The position numbers and the translations under genes are program-made. Under the pieces are notes generated by a model that was not told the origin of the DNA, searched no databases, and saw nothing but the letters and a program-made list of their open reading frames with translations. Of a stretch of DNA of 64,000 nt, positions 41,952-51,114 are shown in pieces. The first letter of the stretch is position 1. Every line of letters begins with the position of its first letter. The DNA is from Alterirhizorhabdus solaris (GTDB lineage: Bacteria > Pseudomonadota > Alphaproteobacteria > Sphingomonadales > Sphingomonadaceae): assembly GCF_007785815.1 (NCBI RefSeq), contig NZ_VNIM01000011.1, forward strand, positions 1 through 64,000, written 5' to 3'.

Positions 41952-43757
41952 TCAGAATGCCTCCACCGGCAGCGCCATCAGGCTGTCAGAGCCGCCCTCG
42001 ATCTTGCGTCGCAGCGCGCCGGCATCGGGCAGGATGCGCTCGCCATAGAAGCGGGCGGTGACCTGCTTGGCCTCGTGGAACGCGCGATCCCCCGCCCCCG
42101 CCGCGATCGCCGCCGTGCTGGCGCGCGCCATCTTCAGCCACATCCAGCCGAGCGCGACGACACCGGTGAGCGTCATCATGGGGTAGGCGGCGGCGCCGGC
42201 ATCGTCGGGGTTGGCCATGCCGCGCTTCATCAACCACATCGCCGCCGCCTGCAACTCGCCCAATGCCTTTTCCAGCCGGGCGGGCAGATCGCCCGTCGCC
42301 GCCGCCACCGCCGGATCGTCCTTACCCGCCGCGATCTCCCCCGCGATCAGGCCGAACAGCGCCATCGCCGCGCGCCCGCCGTGCAACCCCAGCTTGCGGC
42401 CGACCAGATCCATCGCCTGCACGCCGTTGGTGCCCTCGTAGATCTGGGCGATCCGCGCATCGCGGACATATTGCTCCATCCCCCATTCGCGGATGTAACC
42501 GTGGCCGCCGTACACCTGCTGCGCATCGGTCGCCACGCGATAGCCGATGTCGGTGACGTGGCCTTTCACCACCGGCGTCAGCAGGGAGACGAGATCGTCC
42601 GCCGCCTGTCGTTCCTCCGGGGTTTCGGCATGGACCGATAGATCGGATTGCAGCGCCGCCCACAGGCAGAGCGCACGCGCGCCCTCAAGCTGCGCCTTGC
42701 CCTCCATCAGCATCCGTCGCACATCGGGGTGGACGAACAGCGTGTCGGCTTTCTCGTCCGGGTCGGCCGGGCCGGTCAGCGCGCGGCCCTGCCGCCGGTC
42801 CTTCGCATAGGCGACGGCGTTCTGGTACGCGACCTCGCCCACGCCCAGCCCCTGCAGGCCCACGCCCAGCCGGGCCGTGTTCATCATGATGAACATCGCC
42901 GCCAGCCCCTTGTTCTCCTCCCCCACGAGGAAGCCGGTGGCGCCGTCGTAGTTCATCACGCAGGTGGAATTGGCGTGGATGCCCATCTTCTCCTCGATCG
43001 ACCCACAGGAGACGGCGTTGCGCTCCCCCGGCGCGCCATCGGCATCGGGCAGGAACTTGGGCACGATGAACAGCGAGATGCCCTTCACATTGTCCGGCGC
43101 GCCCGCGATCTTGGCCAATACGAGGTGGACGATGTTGGCGGTGAGGTCATGCTCGCCCGACGAGATGAAGATCTTGGTGCCGGTGATCGCATGGGTGCCG
43201 TCGCCGTTCGGTTCGGCGCGGGTGCGGATCAGGCCCAGGTCGGTGCCGCAGTGCGGCTCGGTGAGGTTCATCGTGCCGGACCATTCGCCCGACACCATCT
43301 TCGGCAGGTACAGCGCCTGCTGTTCGGCCGACCCCTTGGCGACGATCGCCGCGATCGCCCCGTGGGTCAGCCCCGGATACATGGCGAAGCCCATGTTGGC
43401 GCTGATGAGATACTCCTCGAACGCGGTGGAGACGACGGCCGGCATCCCCTGCCCGCCATGCGCCTCGCCCGCAGCCAGCGTCGGCCAGCCGCCTGTGACG
43501 AAGGCATCGTAGGCCGCTTTGAAGCCGGCCGGCGTCGTCACCGATCCATCGGCGTGGCGGGTGCAGCCCTCGCGGTCGCCCGGCTGGTTGAGCGGGAACA
43601 ACTGCTCCTCGCAGAAACGCGCGCCCTCGGTCAGCACCGCCTCGATCACGTCGGGCGTGGCGTTGGCGAAACCGGCGAGGTTCGCATGGCCCGCCAGCCC
43701 CAGCACCTCGTCGAGAATGTAGCGCGTGTCGCGAACGGGCGCGTGATAGACGGGCAT
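41952..43757 (-). CDS. Acyl-CoA dehydrogenase, large C-terminal-domain type
   Basis: A 601-residue FAD flavoprotein of the DmdC/FadE-like class with an extra C-terminal helical domain. Visible are the FAD/substrate segments [19 protein letters not shown] and [14 protein letters not shown], and the late [20 protein letters not shown] with [17 protein letters not shown]. It introduces a trans double bond in an acyl-CoA in beta-oxidation or a related pathway. Its start overlaps the MerR gene stop by three bases, so regulator and enzyme form an operon controlled from the palindrome at 44218. Confidence 0.94.
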   Translation of the reverse strand: MPVYHAPVRDTRYILDEVLGLAGHANLAGFANATPDVIEAVLTEGARFCEEQLFPLNQPGDREGCTRHADGSVTTPAGFKAAYDAFVTGGWPTLAAGEAHGGQGMPAVVSTAFEEYLISANMGFAMYPGLTHGAIAAIVAKGSAEQQALYLPKMVSGEWSGTMNLTEPHCGTDLGLIRTRAEPNGDGTHAITGTKIFISSGEHDLTANIVHLVLAKIAGAPDNVKGISLFIVPKFLPDADGAPGERNAVSCGSIEEKMGIHANSTCVMNYDGATGFLVGEENKGLAAMFIMMNTARLGVGLQGLGVGEVAYQNAVAYAKDRRQGRALTGPADPDEKADTLFVHPDVRRMLMEGKAQLEGARALCLWAALQSDLSVHAETPEERQAADDLVSLLTPVVKGHVTDIGYRVATDAQQVYGGHGYIREWGMEQYVRDARIAQIYEGTNGVQAMDLVGRKLGLHGGRAAMALFGLIAGEIAAGKDDPAVAAATGDLPARLEKALGELQAAAMWLMKRGMANPDDAGAAAYPMMTLTGVVALGWMWLKMARASTAAIAAGAGDRAFHEAKQVTARFYGERILPDAGALRRKIEGGSDSLMALPVEAF

Positions 43758-44203
43758 CAGGCGTCTCCCGCCGGGACCGGCGCAGCCTGTCGCTCGGCCT
43801 GTTCGAGCAGGCCGACGAAGCCGCCCAGTTCCGCCAGAGCGGCATCGATGTCGACCCGCTGGCGGGCGAGGAAGTCCATTCGCGCGCGGCATCGCTCGAT
43901 GGTCACATGGCGCTGGGTACGGCGCTGGTCGCCCACGTCGTAGAGGTCGATCATCTCACGGATGTCGGCAAGGCTGAAGCCCACCCGCTTGCCGCGCAGG
44001 ATCCACGCCAGCCGCGCCCGATCCCGCCGGGAATAGATGCGGCAAAGGCCGACGCGTTCCGGCGCGATCAGCCCCTCGTCCTCGTAGAAGCGCAGCGCGC
44101 GGGCACTGACGCCGAACTCGGCGGACAGATCGGAAATGGAGAAACGATCGCGATCCTGCGCGTCGGGCGTGTGGATCGCGGCGTGACCGAGCGATTTGGG
44201 CAT
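43757..44203 (-). CDS. MerR-family transcriptional regulator, LiuR-like
   Basis: A 148-residue regulator. The N-terminal winged helix reads [30 protein letters not shown]; a long coiled helix ([24 protein letters not shown]) and a short effector tail follow. No metal-binding cysteines are in the tail, in contrast to heavy-metal MerR proteins. MerR proteins of this shape (LiuR) control acyl-CoA and branched-chain amino-acid degradation genes in proteobacteria, which fits the acyl-CoA dehydrogenase directly downstream. A TTGACGT palindrome 15 bases upstream of its start codon is the probable operator. Confidence 0.87.
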   Translation of the reverse strand: MPKSLGHAAIHTPDAQDRDRFSISDLSAEFGVSARALRFYEDEGLIAPERVGLCRIYSRRDRARLAWILRGKRVGFSLADIREMIDLYDVGDQRRTQRHVTIERCRARMDFLARQRVDIDAALAELGGFVGLLEQAERQAAPVPAGDA

Positions 44204-44217
44204 GGTGACGATGCTAG

Positions 44218-44233
44218 TTGACGTTCACGTCAA
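44218..44233. promoter_or_regulatory. Palindromic operator TTGACGT-TC-ACGTCAA
   Basis: Two 7-base arms in perfect inverted symmetry with a 2-base spacer stand between hisI and the MerR gene, just ahead of the MerR start. A further half-site (CGTCAAC) follows immediately at 44232-44238. The pattern resembles LiuR-type MerR operators (inverted ACGT half-sites), so autoregulation of the MerR-acyl-CoA dehydrogenase operon is likely. Confidence 0.65.
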
Positions 44234-44247
44234 CGTCAACGCCGGCC

Positions 44248-44610
44248 TTACCTTTCGTCGACGAGCTTTCCGTCCTCGACCCGCCGATAGAAGCAGCTGC
44301 GCGCGCCGGTATGGCACGCCGGGCCGGCGGGCGTGGCGCGGATCCACAGCGCATCCTGGTCGCAGTCGATCCGCAGCTCCACCACGCGCAGGATGTTGCC
44401 GGAGGTTTCGCCCTTCTTCCACAGCGACCCGCGCGAGCGGGACCAGAAGTGCGCCTCGCCCGTCGCGATCGTTCGTTCCAGCGCTTCGGCATCCAGATGC
44501 GCCACCATCAGCAACTCGCCGGTTGCGGCATCGGTGACGACGCCGGTTATCAGCCCGGCGGCATCGAATTTCGGCTGGAGGGCGGTGCCGTTCTCGCGAT
44601 CCTGATCCAT
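44248..44610 (-). CDS. hisI: Phosphoribosyl-AMP cyclohydrolase
   Basis: A 120-residue monofunctional HisI that opens the purine ring of phosphoribosyl-AMP in histidine synthesis. Metal and active-site motifs are complete: [29 protein letters not shown] and the zinc cysteines in [13 protein letters not shown]. It lacks the HisE phosphohydrolase fusion found in enterobacteria. No other his gene is in the window. The MerR operator palindrome lies just after its 3' end. Confidence 0.95.
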   Translation of the reverse strand: MDQDRENGTALQPKFDAAGLITGVVTDAATGELLMVAHLDAEALERTIATGEAHFWSRSRGSLWKKGETSGNILRVVELRIDCDQDALWIRATPAGPACHTGARSCFYRRVEDGKLVDER

Positions 44611-44657
44611 GCGCCGGGGTTAGGCCGCGATGCCCGCCCGATCAACCGGGTATGCGA

Positions 44658-44834
44658 TCAGCTCCCCCTGGAAGGCACGCTGTCCTCGTCGGGCTGCCCC
44701 TTGGACTGCTCGTCCGCCTCGTCGAGATCGCTCGCATCATTGCCCTGCGGGTCCCGCGTCGGGCTGTTTACCCGGGCGTCGCGATTGACGCCGCTGATAT
44801 CGGAATGGGGGCCGCTGGGGGGAGGTTTCGCCAT
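44658..44834 (-). CDS. Small acidic hydrophilic protein
   Basis: A 58-residue open frame with an AGGAGA ribosome site 6 bases before its ATG. The product (starting MAKPPPSGPHSDISG) is rich in Asp, Glu, Ser and Gly, has no hydrophobic stretch and looks disordered; DASDLDEADEQSKGQPDEDS is its core. Its ribosome site and its position 48 bases downstream of the Rho-N-like gene suggest a pair of small stress-type proteins. No family is recognised. Confidence 0.55.
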   Translation of the reverse strand: MAKPPPSGPHSDISGVNRDARVNSPTRDPQGNDASDLDEADEQSKGQPDEDSVPSRGS

Positions 44835-44882
44835 GATCGTCTCCTGTTTCGTCGTTTCACCGGCATCTGCCGTGGTGGTCGC

Positions 44883-45131
44883 TCAATGCTTGCGAATCGC
44901 CTTGGCGAGCTCCGCCTTGTCCATCGTCGACCGGCCCTCGATGCCGATCTCCCTGGCCTCGTCGTAAAGCTCGGCCTTGCTGCGGTCCTCCAGCGTGGTG
45001 CCCTTGTGGTCGAGCGTGCCGGCCGCCCTGGCATTGGCGATGCGCGCCGCTTTCTCCTTGGGCTCGCCCTGCTTGCGCAGTTCCTCGTAGAGCGCGTCGT
45101 CCTTGATCTGCGGGCCGTGATCCTTCGCCAT
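44883..45131 (-). CDS. Small Rho-N/SAP-like domain protein
   Basis: An 82-residue basic protein. The first half (MAKDHGPQIKDDALYEELRK and KEKAARIANA) matches the small DUF7218-type leader and the second half (RSKAELYDEAREIGIEGRSTMDKAELAKAIRKH) is a Rho termination factor N-terminal-like helix-turn-helix unit, which binds nucleic acid. AGGAGG precedes the ATG at 45131 with good spacing; the longer frame to 45218 is rejected. Proteins of this sort are common in soil alphaproteobacteria and often stress-induced; the exact role is unknown. Confidence 0.8.
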   Translation of the reverse strand: MAKDHGPQIKDDALYEELRKQGEPKEKAARIANARAAGTLDHKGTTLEDRSKAELYDEAREIGIEGRSTMDKAELAKAIRKH

Positions 45132-45274
45132 CGCCTGCCTCCTCTCGGGGTCTCGTTCCGGCACGCAAACGCATGGCCCGCCCGCCGGCTCCCGACGGAC
45201 GTTACAAAGGGGCGACAAACCCGGGGCACCCCCCTATATGCCCCTCCATTCAGACACCGCGGCGGGATTTCGCG

Positions 45275-46738
45275 ATGCTCACGACACACCCATTCGACGA
45301 TGACAAGCTGCGCGAGGAGTGCGGCGTGTTCGGCATCTGGGGCGCCGATACCGCCGCCGCGATGGTCGCGCTCGGCCTCCACGCGCTCCAGCATCGCGGA
45401 CAGGAAGCGGCCGGGATCACCAGCTGGGACGGCCGCCAGTTCCACACCCACCGGGCGATGGGCCACGTCGCCGGCAATTTCGACCGCGATGAGATCATCC
45501 GCGCGCTGCCCGGCCGCGTCGCCTGCGGCCACGTGCGCTATTCCACCAGCGGCGAGACGGCGTTGCGCAACGTGCAGCCCCTGTTCGCCGAGCTGTCGTC
45601 GGGCGGGTTCGCCGTCGCGCACAACGGCAACATCTCGAACGCGATGAAGCTGCGGCACGAGCTGGTACGGCGCGGCTCGATCTTCCAGTCCACCTCGGAT
45701 ACCGAGACGATCATCCACCTCGTCGCGACCAGCAGCTATCGCACTTTGCTCGACCGCTTCATCGATGCGCTGAAGCGGGTGGAGGGCGCCTATTCGCTGG
45801 TGTGCCTCACCCCCGAGGGGATGATCGCCTGCCGCGATCCGCTCGGCATCCGCCCGCTTGTGATGGGCCGGGTAGGCGACGCCTATATCTTCGCCTCGGA
45901 GACGGTCGCGCTCGACGTGGTGGGCGCCACCTTCCTGCGCGAGATCGAGCCGGGCGAGCTGGTGATTCTGTCGGAGAAGGGCATCCGCTCGATCCGGCCG
46001 TTCGCGCCGGTGCGGCCGCGCCCGTGCATCTTCGAGCACGTCTATTTCTCGCGGCCCGATTCGATCGCGGGCGGCACCTCGGTCTATTCGGTCCGCAAGG
46101 CGATCGGCGCGGAGCTGGCGCTTGAGAATCCGGTCGAGGCCGATCTCGTCGTGCCGGTGCCCGATTCGGGCACGCCGGCCGCGATCGGCTATGCGCAGGC
46201 CAGCGGCATCCCGTTCGAGCTGGGGATCATCCGCTCCCACTATGTCGGCCGCACCTTCATCCAGCCGGGCGATCAGGTGCGCCATCTGGGCGTGAAGCTG
46301 AAGCACAATGCCAACCGCGCATTGATCGACGGGCAGCGCGTGGTGCTGATCGACGATTCGATCGTGCGCGGCACCACCAGCGTGAAGATCCTGCAGATGT
46401 TGCGCGATGCCGGCGCGGCCGAGGTCCACCTGCGCATCGCCAGCCCGCCGACGCGGCACAGCTGCTACTACGGCGTCGATACGCCGGAGCGCGCCAAGCT
46501 GCTCGCCGCGCAGATGACGGTGGCCGAGATGGCGACCTACATCGGTGCCGACAGTCTCGCCTTCATCTCGGTGGACGGCCTGTACCGCGCGCTGGGCGCC
46601 AGGGAGGGCCGCAACGAGATGCAGCCGCAGCATTGCGATGCCTGCTTCACCGGCGACTATCCCACCCACCTGACCGATCAGGAGGAGGTGGCGCCCGCCG
46701 ACCAGCTTTCCATGCTCGACGAGCGCGTGGTCGTCTGA
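45275..46738 (+). CDS. purF: Amidophosphoribosyltransferase
   Basis: A 487-residue enzyme for the first committed step of purine synthesis: PRPP plus glutamine to phosphoribosylamine. The N-terminal nucleophile is Cys16 in REECGVFGIWG, exposed after removal of a short propeptide. The glutaminase domain has LQHRGQEAAGI and AHNGNISN, the PRPP site VVLIDDSIVRGTT. Four cysteines at the positions of the B. subtilis type (in RPCIFEH, RHSCYYG and HCDAC) suggest a [4Fe-4S] cluster. The stop overlaps the SDR start by one base (TGATG). Confidence 0.97.
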   Translation: MLTTHPFDDDKLREECGVFGIWGADTAAAMVALGLHALQHRGQEAAGITSWDGRQFHTHRAMGHVAGNFDRDEIIRALPGRVACGHVRYSTSGETALRNVQPLFAELSSGGFAVAHNGNISNAMKLRHELVRRGSIFQSTSDTETIIHLVATSSYRTLLDRFIDALKRVEGAYSLVCLTPEGMIACRDPLGIRPLVMGRVGDAYIFASETVALDVVGATFLREIEPGELVILSEKGIRSIRPFAPVRPRPCIFEHVYFSRPDSIAGGTSVYSVRKAIGAELALENPVEADLVVPVPDSGTPAAIGYAQASGIPFELGIIRSHYVGRTFIQPGDQVRHLGVKLKHNANRALIDGQRVVLIDDSIVRGTTSVKILQMLRDAGAAEVHLRIASPPTRHSCYYGVDTPERAKLLAAQMTVAEMATYIGADSLAFISVDGLYRALGAREGRNEMQPQHCDACFTGDYPTHLTDQEEVAPADQLSMLDERVVV

Positions 46739-47478
46739 TGGCGAATCGACCGCTGGAAGGCCGCCTCGCCCTCGTGACGGGCGCATCGCGCGGCATCGGC
46801 GCGGCCACCGCGCTGGCGCTGGGGCAGGCTGGCGCGCATGTCGTGCTCACCGCGCGCACGGCGGGCGGGCTGGAGGAGGTGGAGGATCGCATCCACGCCG
46901 CCGGCGGCACCGCCACCATCGCCCCGCTCGATCTGGCCGAGAACGACAGCATCGCCCGCCTGGCCACCGCCATCGCCGGCCGCTGGAAGGCGCTGGACCT
47001 GCTGGTGCTGAACGCCGCGATGCTCGGCACGCTCACGCCCGTTCCCGCGATCGACGGCAAGGAATTCGCCAAGCTGTTCACCCTGAACGTCACGGCGCAG
47101 CAGGCGATGCTCGCCGCGTTCGACCCGATGCTGCGCGCCAGCGACGATGCGCGGGTGGTGGGCCTTACCTCCTCGGTCGGCCAGCGCCCGCGCGCCTATT
47201 GGGGGGCCTATGGCGCCTCCAAGGCGGCGCTCGAATCGCTGCTGCTGAGCTATGCTGACGAGATGAAGGCGATCAGCAAGGTGCGTGTCGCCATCGTCGA
47301 TCCCGGCGCCACCGCCACGGCGATGCGCGCGCGCGCCTACCCCGGCGAGGATGCCGCGACGCTGCAACAGCCGGAAGACGTGGCGGCGGCGATCCTGCGG
47401 CTGGTGAGCGAACCGTTCGTCACCGGCTTCCGCCTGCGCGTGGCCGGGTCGGCGCGCGATCAGGCCGAGGCCGTCTAG
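46738..47478 (+). CDS. Short-chain dehydrogenase/reductase
   Basis: A 246-residue classical SDR. Cofactor-binding [16 protein letters not shown] (residues 14-29), LVLNAAMLG, Ser in LTSSVGQRP and the Tyr-x3-Lys in YGASKAALE are in order. It is translationally coupled to purF through TGATG, an arrangement seen in sphingomonads, but no purine-related reaction is known for it. The substrate cannot be named from sequence; the close fit to YciK-like SDRs is only general. Confidence 0.9.
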   Translation: MANRPLEGRLALVTGASRGIGAATALALGQAGAHVVLTARTAGGLEEVEDRIHAAGGTATIAPLDLAENDSIARLATAIAGRWKALDLLVLNAAMLGTLTPVPAIDGKEFAKLFTLNVTAQQAMLAAFDPMLRASDDARVVGLTSSVGQRPRAYWGAYGASKAALESLLLSYADEMKAISKVRVAIVDPGATATAMRARAYPGEDAATLQQPEDVAAAILRLVSEPFVTGFRLRVAGSARDQAEAV

Positions 47479-47488
47479 GCCGGGCGCC

Positions 47489-47650
47489 GTGGCCCATCGC
47501 AAGCCCCACCTGCCGGAAAAGATCTGCGTCAGCTGCCACCGCCCGTTCGCGTGGCGCAAGAAGTGGGCGCGCGACTGGGATCAGGTGAAATACTGCTCCG
47601 ACCGTTGCCGCGCGACCGGGCCGACACCCGCCGCCGCGCCGGGAAAATAG
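47489..47650 (+). CDS. DUF2256 small zinc-ribbon-like protein
   Basis: A 53-residue protein from GTG 47489, ten bases after the SDR stop. Two cysteine pairs (ICVSCHRPF and YCSDRCRA) around the conserved [17 protein letters not shown] make the DUF2256 signature; a zinc-binding role is likely. In many alphaproteobacteria the family lies beside photolyase or cryptochrome genes; here it follows an SDR gene. Function unknown. Confidence 0.85.
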   Translation: MAHRKPHLPEKICVSCHRPFAWRKKWARDWDQVKYCSDRCRATGPTPAAAPGK

Positions 47651-47711
47651 CGCCCGACAGCCTGGAGGCGAAGCCCCGCAGGATGAATTCGTCACCCTCC
47701 GATTTTACCGC

Positions 47712-47740
47712 TTGCAGCCCCCCGACCCCCACGCTATTAG
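47712..47740 (+). promoter_or_regulatory. Probable sigma-70-type promoter of the tRNA-Gly gene
   Basis: TTGCAG (47712-47717) and TATTAG (47735-47740) are separated by exactly 17 bases, and the tRNA begins 41 bases after the -10. A GC-rich discriminator-like stretch (CCGCGCCTC) follows the -10, as is common for stable RNA promoters. Called by eye. Confidence 0.55.
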
Positions 47741-47781
47741 CCGCGCCTCACCGGGAAGCATCGCTACCCGGTAGCGCCAGA

Positions 47782-47856
47782 GCGGGCGTAGCTCAGGGGT
47801 AGAGCACAACCTTGCCAAGGTTGGGGTCGAGGGTTCGAATCCCTTCGCCCGCTCCA
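47782..47856 (+). tRNA. tRNA-Gly (GCC anticodon)
   Basis: A complete cloverleaf can be drawn: acceptor GCGGGCG paired with CGCCCGC, D-arm GCTCAGGGGTAGAGC, anticodon stem-loop AACCTTGCCAAGGTT with anticodon GCC, and T-arm GAGGGTTCGAATCCCTT. The 3' CCA is encoded. It reads glycine codons GGC and GGU. A promoter-like TTGCAG-17-TATTAG lies upstream. Confidence 0.97.
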
Positions 47857-48056
47857 GTTTCTCTCACTTCGTTGAGGAACTGTTGATCGCCGGAAGGGTG
47901 ATCTCGCGCAATCGACACCTCACCCCATCTTCGATGTCCCCGCTGATCCGATCCCGTTGGCGATCAACGAGGTATTGCCGTGATGGTCTCGATGGCATGG
48001 CGACGACCGATGTGCCCGGCGGGCATAACACTTCATGTCCCGGGGGGCGCCCGCCT

Positions 48057-48932
48057 CTATCCCGGCATAGCCCCCGCCAGCAGCGCAGGGTCGATCCGCA
48101 CGTCGCCCCATGTCATGCCCCAGTGCAGGTGCGGGCCAGTGGCGCGGCCAGTGGCGCCCACCGCGCCGATCGGCTGGCCCTGCGCCACACGATCGCCCGG
48201 CTTCACGTCGATGCGGGAGAGATGGAGGAAGGCGCTCACCAGCCCCATTCCATGATCGATCATCAACAGGTTGCCCTCCAGCGTGAACGGCGCCTCGGCC
48301 GCCAGCACCACCACGCCGTCGGCAGGGGCCACCACCGGCGCGCCGGTGGGGCGGGCGACATCCACCCCGCCGTGGAACGCCCCCGGCTCCCCGGCATAGA
48401 TGCGCTGCGAGCCGAACACGCCGCTGATCCGCCCCGTGGCCGGCCACACGAACCGCTGCCGCCACCCCTCGCTGGCCGAGCCTGCGGCACGTGCGGCGGC
48501 GATCCGCGCCAGTTCGGGTTCGCGGCGGGCGAGGAAGGCGGCATTCGGCGTGGTGCCGCGCGAGAGGGTGGGCAGAGACTGGATCTTCCATGCGCGCGGC
48601 TGGACCGCGATCGTTTCCTGCACGGGCGGCCGGCCGGGCGCGCTCGCCTCCAGCGTCGCCAGCGGCGCGGCATCACGGCCGAAGGCGAGCAGGAACGCGC
48701 CGTCCGGCGCGACGGGCACCGGCCGGCCATCCAGCGTCAGCCGGATCGTGGCGGGGTCGCCCGGGGCGAGGCGCCAGCGCAACAGTCCGCCCTGTTGCGC
48801 CAGGCCTTTACGAACGAAGCCGATCGCCGGGGGTGGCACCGAGGGCCTCTGAAACCCGATCGGCGGCGGTACGGCAGCCGGCGGCGGCGCCGCGGCGACG
48901 CATCCCGGCAGCGCCAGCAGCAGGAGCGGCAT
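48057..48932 (-). CDS. M23-family peptidase, probable lipoprotein
   Basis: A 291-residue LytM/M23 zinc endopeptidase. From ATG 48932 the sequence opens with a lipoprotein signal whose lipobox LPGC puts the lipidated Cys near residue 12. A beta-rich middle follows, then the peptidase domain with FVWPATGRISGVFGSQR, zinc His and Asp in FHGGVDVARP, and HLHWGM near the end. It would cut peptide crosslinks of murein from the outer-membrane side, or activate an amidase. The n-region is short and uncharged, so a start a little upstream is possible. A 194-base gap before the DUF2093 gene holds nothing evident. Confidence 0.85.
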   Translation of the reverse strand: MPLLLLALPGCVAAAPPPAAVPPPIGFQRPSVPPPAIGFVRKGLAQQGGLLRWRLAPGDPATIRLTLDGRPVPVAPDGAFLLAFGRDAAPLATLEASAPGRPPVQETIAVQPRAWKIQSLPTLSRGTTPNAAFLARREPELARIAAARAAGSASEGWRQRFVWPATGRISGVFGSQRIYAGEPGAFHGGVDVARPTGAPVVAPADGVVVLAAEAPFTLEGNLLMIDHGMGLVSAFLHLSRIDVKPGDRVAQGQPIGAVGATGRATGPHLHWGMTWGDVRIDPALLAGAMPG

Positions 48933-49126
48933 CGTCAGGAGGGAGAAGCGGCCCGCCCCGAACGACCGGCAGACAGGCCGTGTCCGGCTGTTTCGCCGGG
49001 ACGGAGCGGTTGCCGCCGTTGCGGGCGGGCGGCGGGGCACATCCGCCGCCGCGCCGATGGGCACGCCAGCGATGGTCCGGCCGGCAGGTACCGCCGCCCC
49101 GTGCCGGCCCGCCCACGCCGCGATGC

Positions 49127-49327
49127 TCAACCCTTCAGTTCCGCCTTCACCGCGATCTCGGCCGAGGCATAGCCCTCCTGCCGCGCCACGCTCCAGTAGC
49201 GCAGATGGTCGAGCGGCACCTTCTCCCCGCTCACCGCGCAGACGACATGGTCGCCCGGCGTCAGCACGCGGAAGTTGTTCGCCATGTAATGCAGCCGCGC
49301 GGGGCGGCCGGCCTGCGACATCAGCAT
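49127..49327 (-). CDS. DUF2093 family protein
   Basis: A 66-residue protein with the family pattern ARLHYMANNFRVLTPGDHV, VCAVSGEKVPLDHLRYWSV and EGYAS. Two cysteines (VVCAVSG has one) are not arranged as a zinc site. In alphaproteobacteria it commonly follows xseA, as here (20 bases after its stop), which implies co-expression. Function unknown. Confidence 0.88.
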   Translation of the reverse strand: MLMSQAGRPARLHYMANNFRVLTPGDHVVCAVSGEKVPLDHLRYWSVARQEGYASAEIAVKAELKG

Positions 49328-49347
49328 CGCCTTGGTCCTTTCCGGTT

Positions 49348-51114
49348 TCAGAGCAGCGTCGGCTGCTCGGGCTTGGGGGCAACATAGGCGGTCGTGCCGC
49401 CCCGCTCAACGCGCGCGGCCACCTTGCCGTCGGCGAAGTGCAGCACCAGCGCGCCGGCCGCCTTCGCCGCCGCCGCCGTGGCGACCACCCCGCCCTGCCG
49501 CCGCTCCACCCAGGCATAGCCGCGCTGGAGCGGCTTGTCCGGGGCGAGGCTCTCGGCCAGCCGCCACAGCCGGTCGAGCGCGGTGCGCGCCTCGGCCAGC
49601 GGCCGCTCCACCAGCGCGGGGCGCAGCCGCACCGCGCCGAGCGCCGTGGCGCTGCGGGCGGCGCGATCCGCCAGCAGGCGGGGGCGCAGCGTGGCGGAGA
49701 CGTGGGCCAGTTCCCCCCGCGCCAGCGTCAGCCGCCGGCCAAAGGCTTCGGGTAGCCGGCCGGCGTCGCGTGCCAGCGCCGCGCGATCCCGCGCGAGGCG
49801 ATCGGCCAGCAGGCGCGGGCGCAACGCGGCGGCGGCCTGCGCCAGCTCGCCGCGCGCCTGCACCAGCCCCTGCGAGAAGGCGCGCGGCAACCGCTCGCGC
49901 TGATCGGCCAGCAAGGCGCGCCGGTCCGCCAGCGATCGTTCGATCAGCACGGGGCGGAAGCGCGCCGCCGCCAGCCGCTGCCCGGCCTGCCCGATCCGGT
50001 CGCCCAGCAGGCGCGGGCGCAGCGCCCCGGCGGCGTGCGCCAGCTCGCCGCGCGCCAGCGCCAGCCGGCGGGAGAGCGCGCGCGGCAGCCGCTCGCCCAG
50101 ATCGTCGAGACGCTGGCGTTGCGTGCCCAGCAGCCGGTCCGGCGCGGGCAGGCGGCGCGCGGTGGCGGCCAGGCGCTCGGCGGCATGGTCGCGGTAGCGG
50201 TTGGCGCAGCGGGCGGTGCGTGCGCCCAGCTCGCGCAGGGTGGCGCGCAGTTCGGCGCGCACTGGCACCGCCATCTCGGCGGCGGCGGTGGGGGTGGGCG
50301 CGCGCCGGTCGGCGGCGAAATCGCACAGGGTGGTGTCCGTCTCGTGGCCCACCGCCGAGATCGTCGGGATCGTGCAGGCGGCGACGGCGCGCACCACCGC
50401 CTCCTCGTTGAACGCCCACAGATCCTCGATCGAGCCGCCGCCGCGCGCCACGATCACCAGATCGGGGCGCGGGATCGGACCATCGGCCGGCAGCGCATCG
50501 AACCCGCGCACGGCTGCCGCGATCTGCGCCGCCGCGCCCTCGCCCTGCACGATCACCGGCCACAGCAGCACGTGCGTCGGGCAGCGATCGGCAAGGCGGT
50601 GGAGAATGTCGCGGATCACCGCCCCGGTGGGCGAGGTGACGACCCCGATCACGCGCGGCAGGAACGGCAGCGCGCGCTTGGCGTCCGCATCGAACAACCC
50701 CTCGGCCGCAAGCGCGCGGCGCCGCTGGTCGAGCAGCGCCATCAGCGCGCCCGCCCCGGCGATCTCCATCCGGTCGATCACGATCTGATACTTCGACCGG
50801 CCGGGATAGGTGGTCAGCTTGCCGGTGGCGATCACCTCCACGCCGTCCTCCGGGCGGAAGGCGAGCGTGCCGGCGTTTCCCTTCCAGATCACCCCGTCGA
50901 TGACGGCGCGGTCGTCTTTCAGCGTCAGGTAGCAGTGCCCGGAAGCGACGCGCTTGAACCCGGAAATCTCGCCGCGCACGCGGACATGGCCGAACGCATC
51001 CTCGACGCTGCGTTTCAGCGCCCCCGAAAGCTCCGACACGGAAAGCGCGGGCGCGTTGTCGCCGGGGGCGGCCTCGGCTAACAGGCGGGCGTCGAGGGAG
51101 GCTGGTGAACTCAT
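49348..51114 (-). CDS. xseA: Exodeoxyribonuclease VII large subunit, with expanded coiled-coil repeats
   Basis: A 588-residue nuclease subunit that degrades single-stranded DNA with XseB. The OB-fold ([25 protein letters not shown]) and catalytic core ([56 protein letters not shown]) are intact. The usual protein is about 450 residues; the excess here is a tandemly repeated helical segment (about residues 310-495), with three copies of a unit around [17 protein letters not shown] spaced 66 and 45 residues. The start at 51114 shares bases with the divergent purD start. Confidence 0.94.
   Translation of the reverse strand: MSSPASLDARLLAEAAPGDNAPALSVSELSGALKRSVEDAFGHVRVRGEISGFKRVASGHCYLTLKDDRAVIDGVIWKGNAGTLAFRPEDGVEVIATGKLTTYPGRSKYQIVIDRMEIAGAGALMALLDQRRRALAAEGLFDADAKRALPFLPRVIGVVTSPTGAVIRDILHRLADRCPTHVLLWPVIVQGEGAAAQIAAAVRGFDALPADGPIPRPDLVIVARGGGSIEDLWAFNEEAVVRAVAACTIPTISAVGHETDTTLCDFAADRRAPTPTAAAEMAVPVRAELRATLRELGARTARCANRYRDHAAERLAATARRLPAPDRLLGTQRQRLDDLGERLPRALSRRLALARGELAHAAGALRPRLLGDRIGQAGQRLAAARFRPVLIERSLADRRALLADQRERLPRAFSQGLVQARGELAQAAAALRPRLLADRLARDRAALARDAGRLPEAFGRRLTLARGELAHVSATLRPRLLADRAARSATALGAVRLRPALVERPLAEARTALDRLWRLAESLAPDKPLQRGYAWVERRQGGVVATAAAAKAAGALVLHFADGKVAARVERGGTTAYVAPKPEQPTLL

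Noticed and set aside
44218-44238. A tandem-repeat or CRISPR-like element (repeated ACGTCAAC)
   Set aside because: Too short and single; it is better explained as an operator palindrome with an additional half-site.
47857-48056. Possible RNA or terminator downstream of tRNA-Gly
   Set aside because: No stable stem with a T-run or known RNA pattern could be drawn; the stretch is left unassigned.
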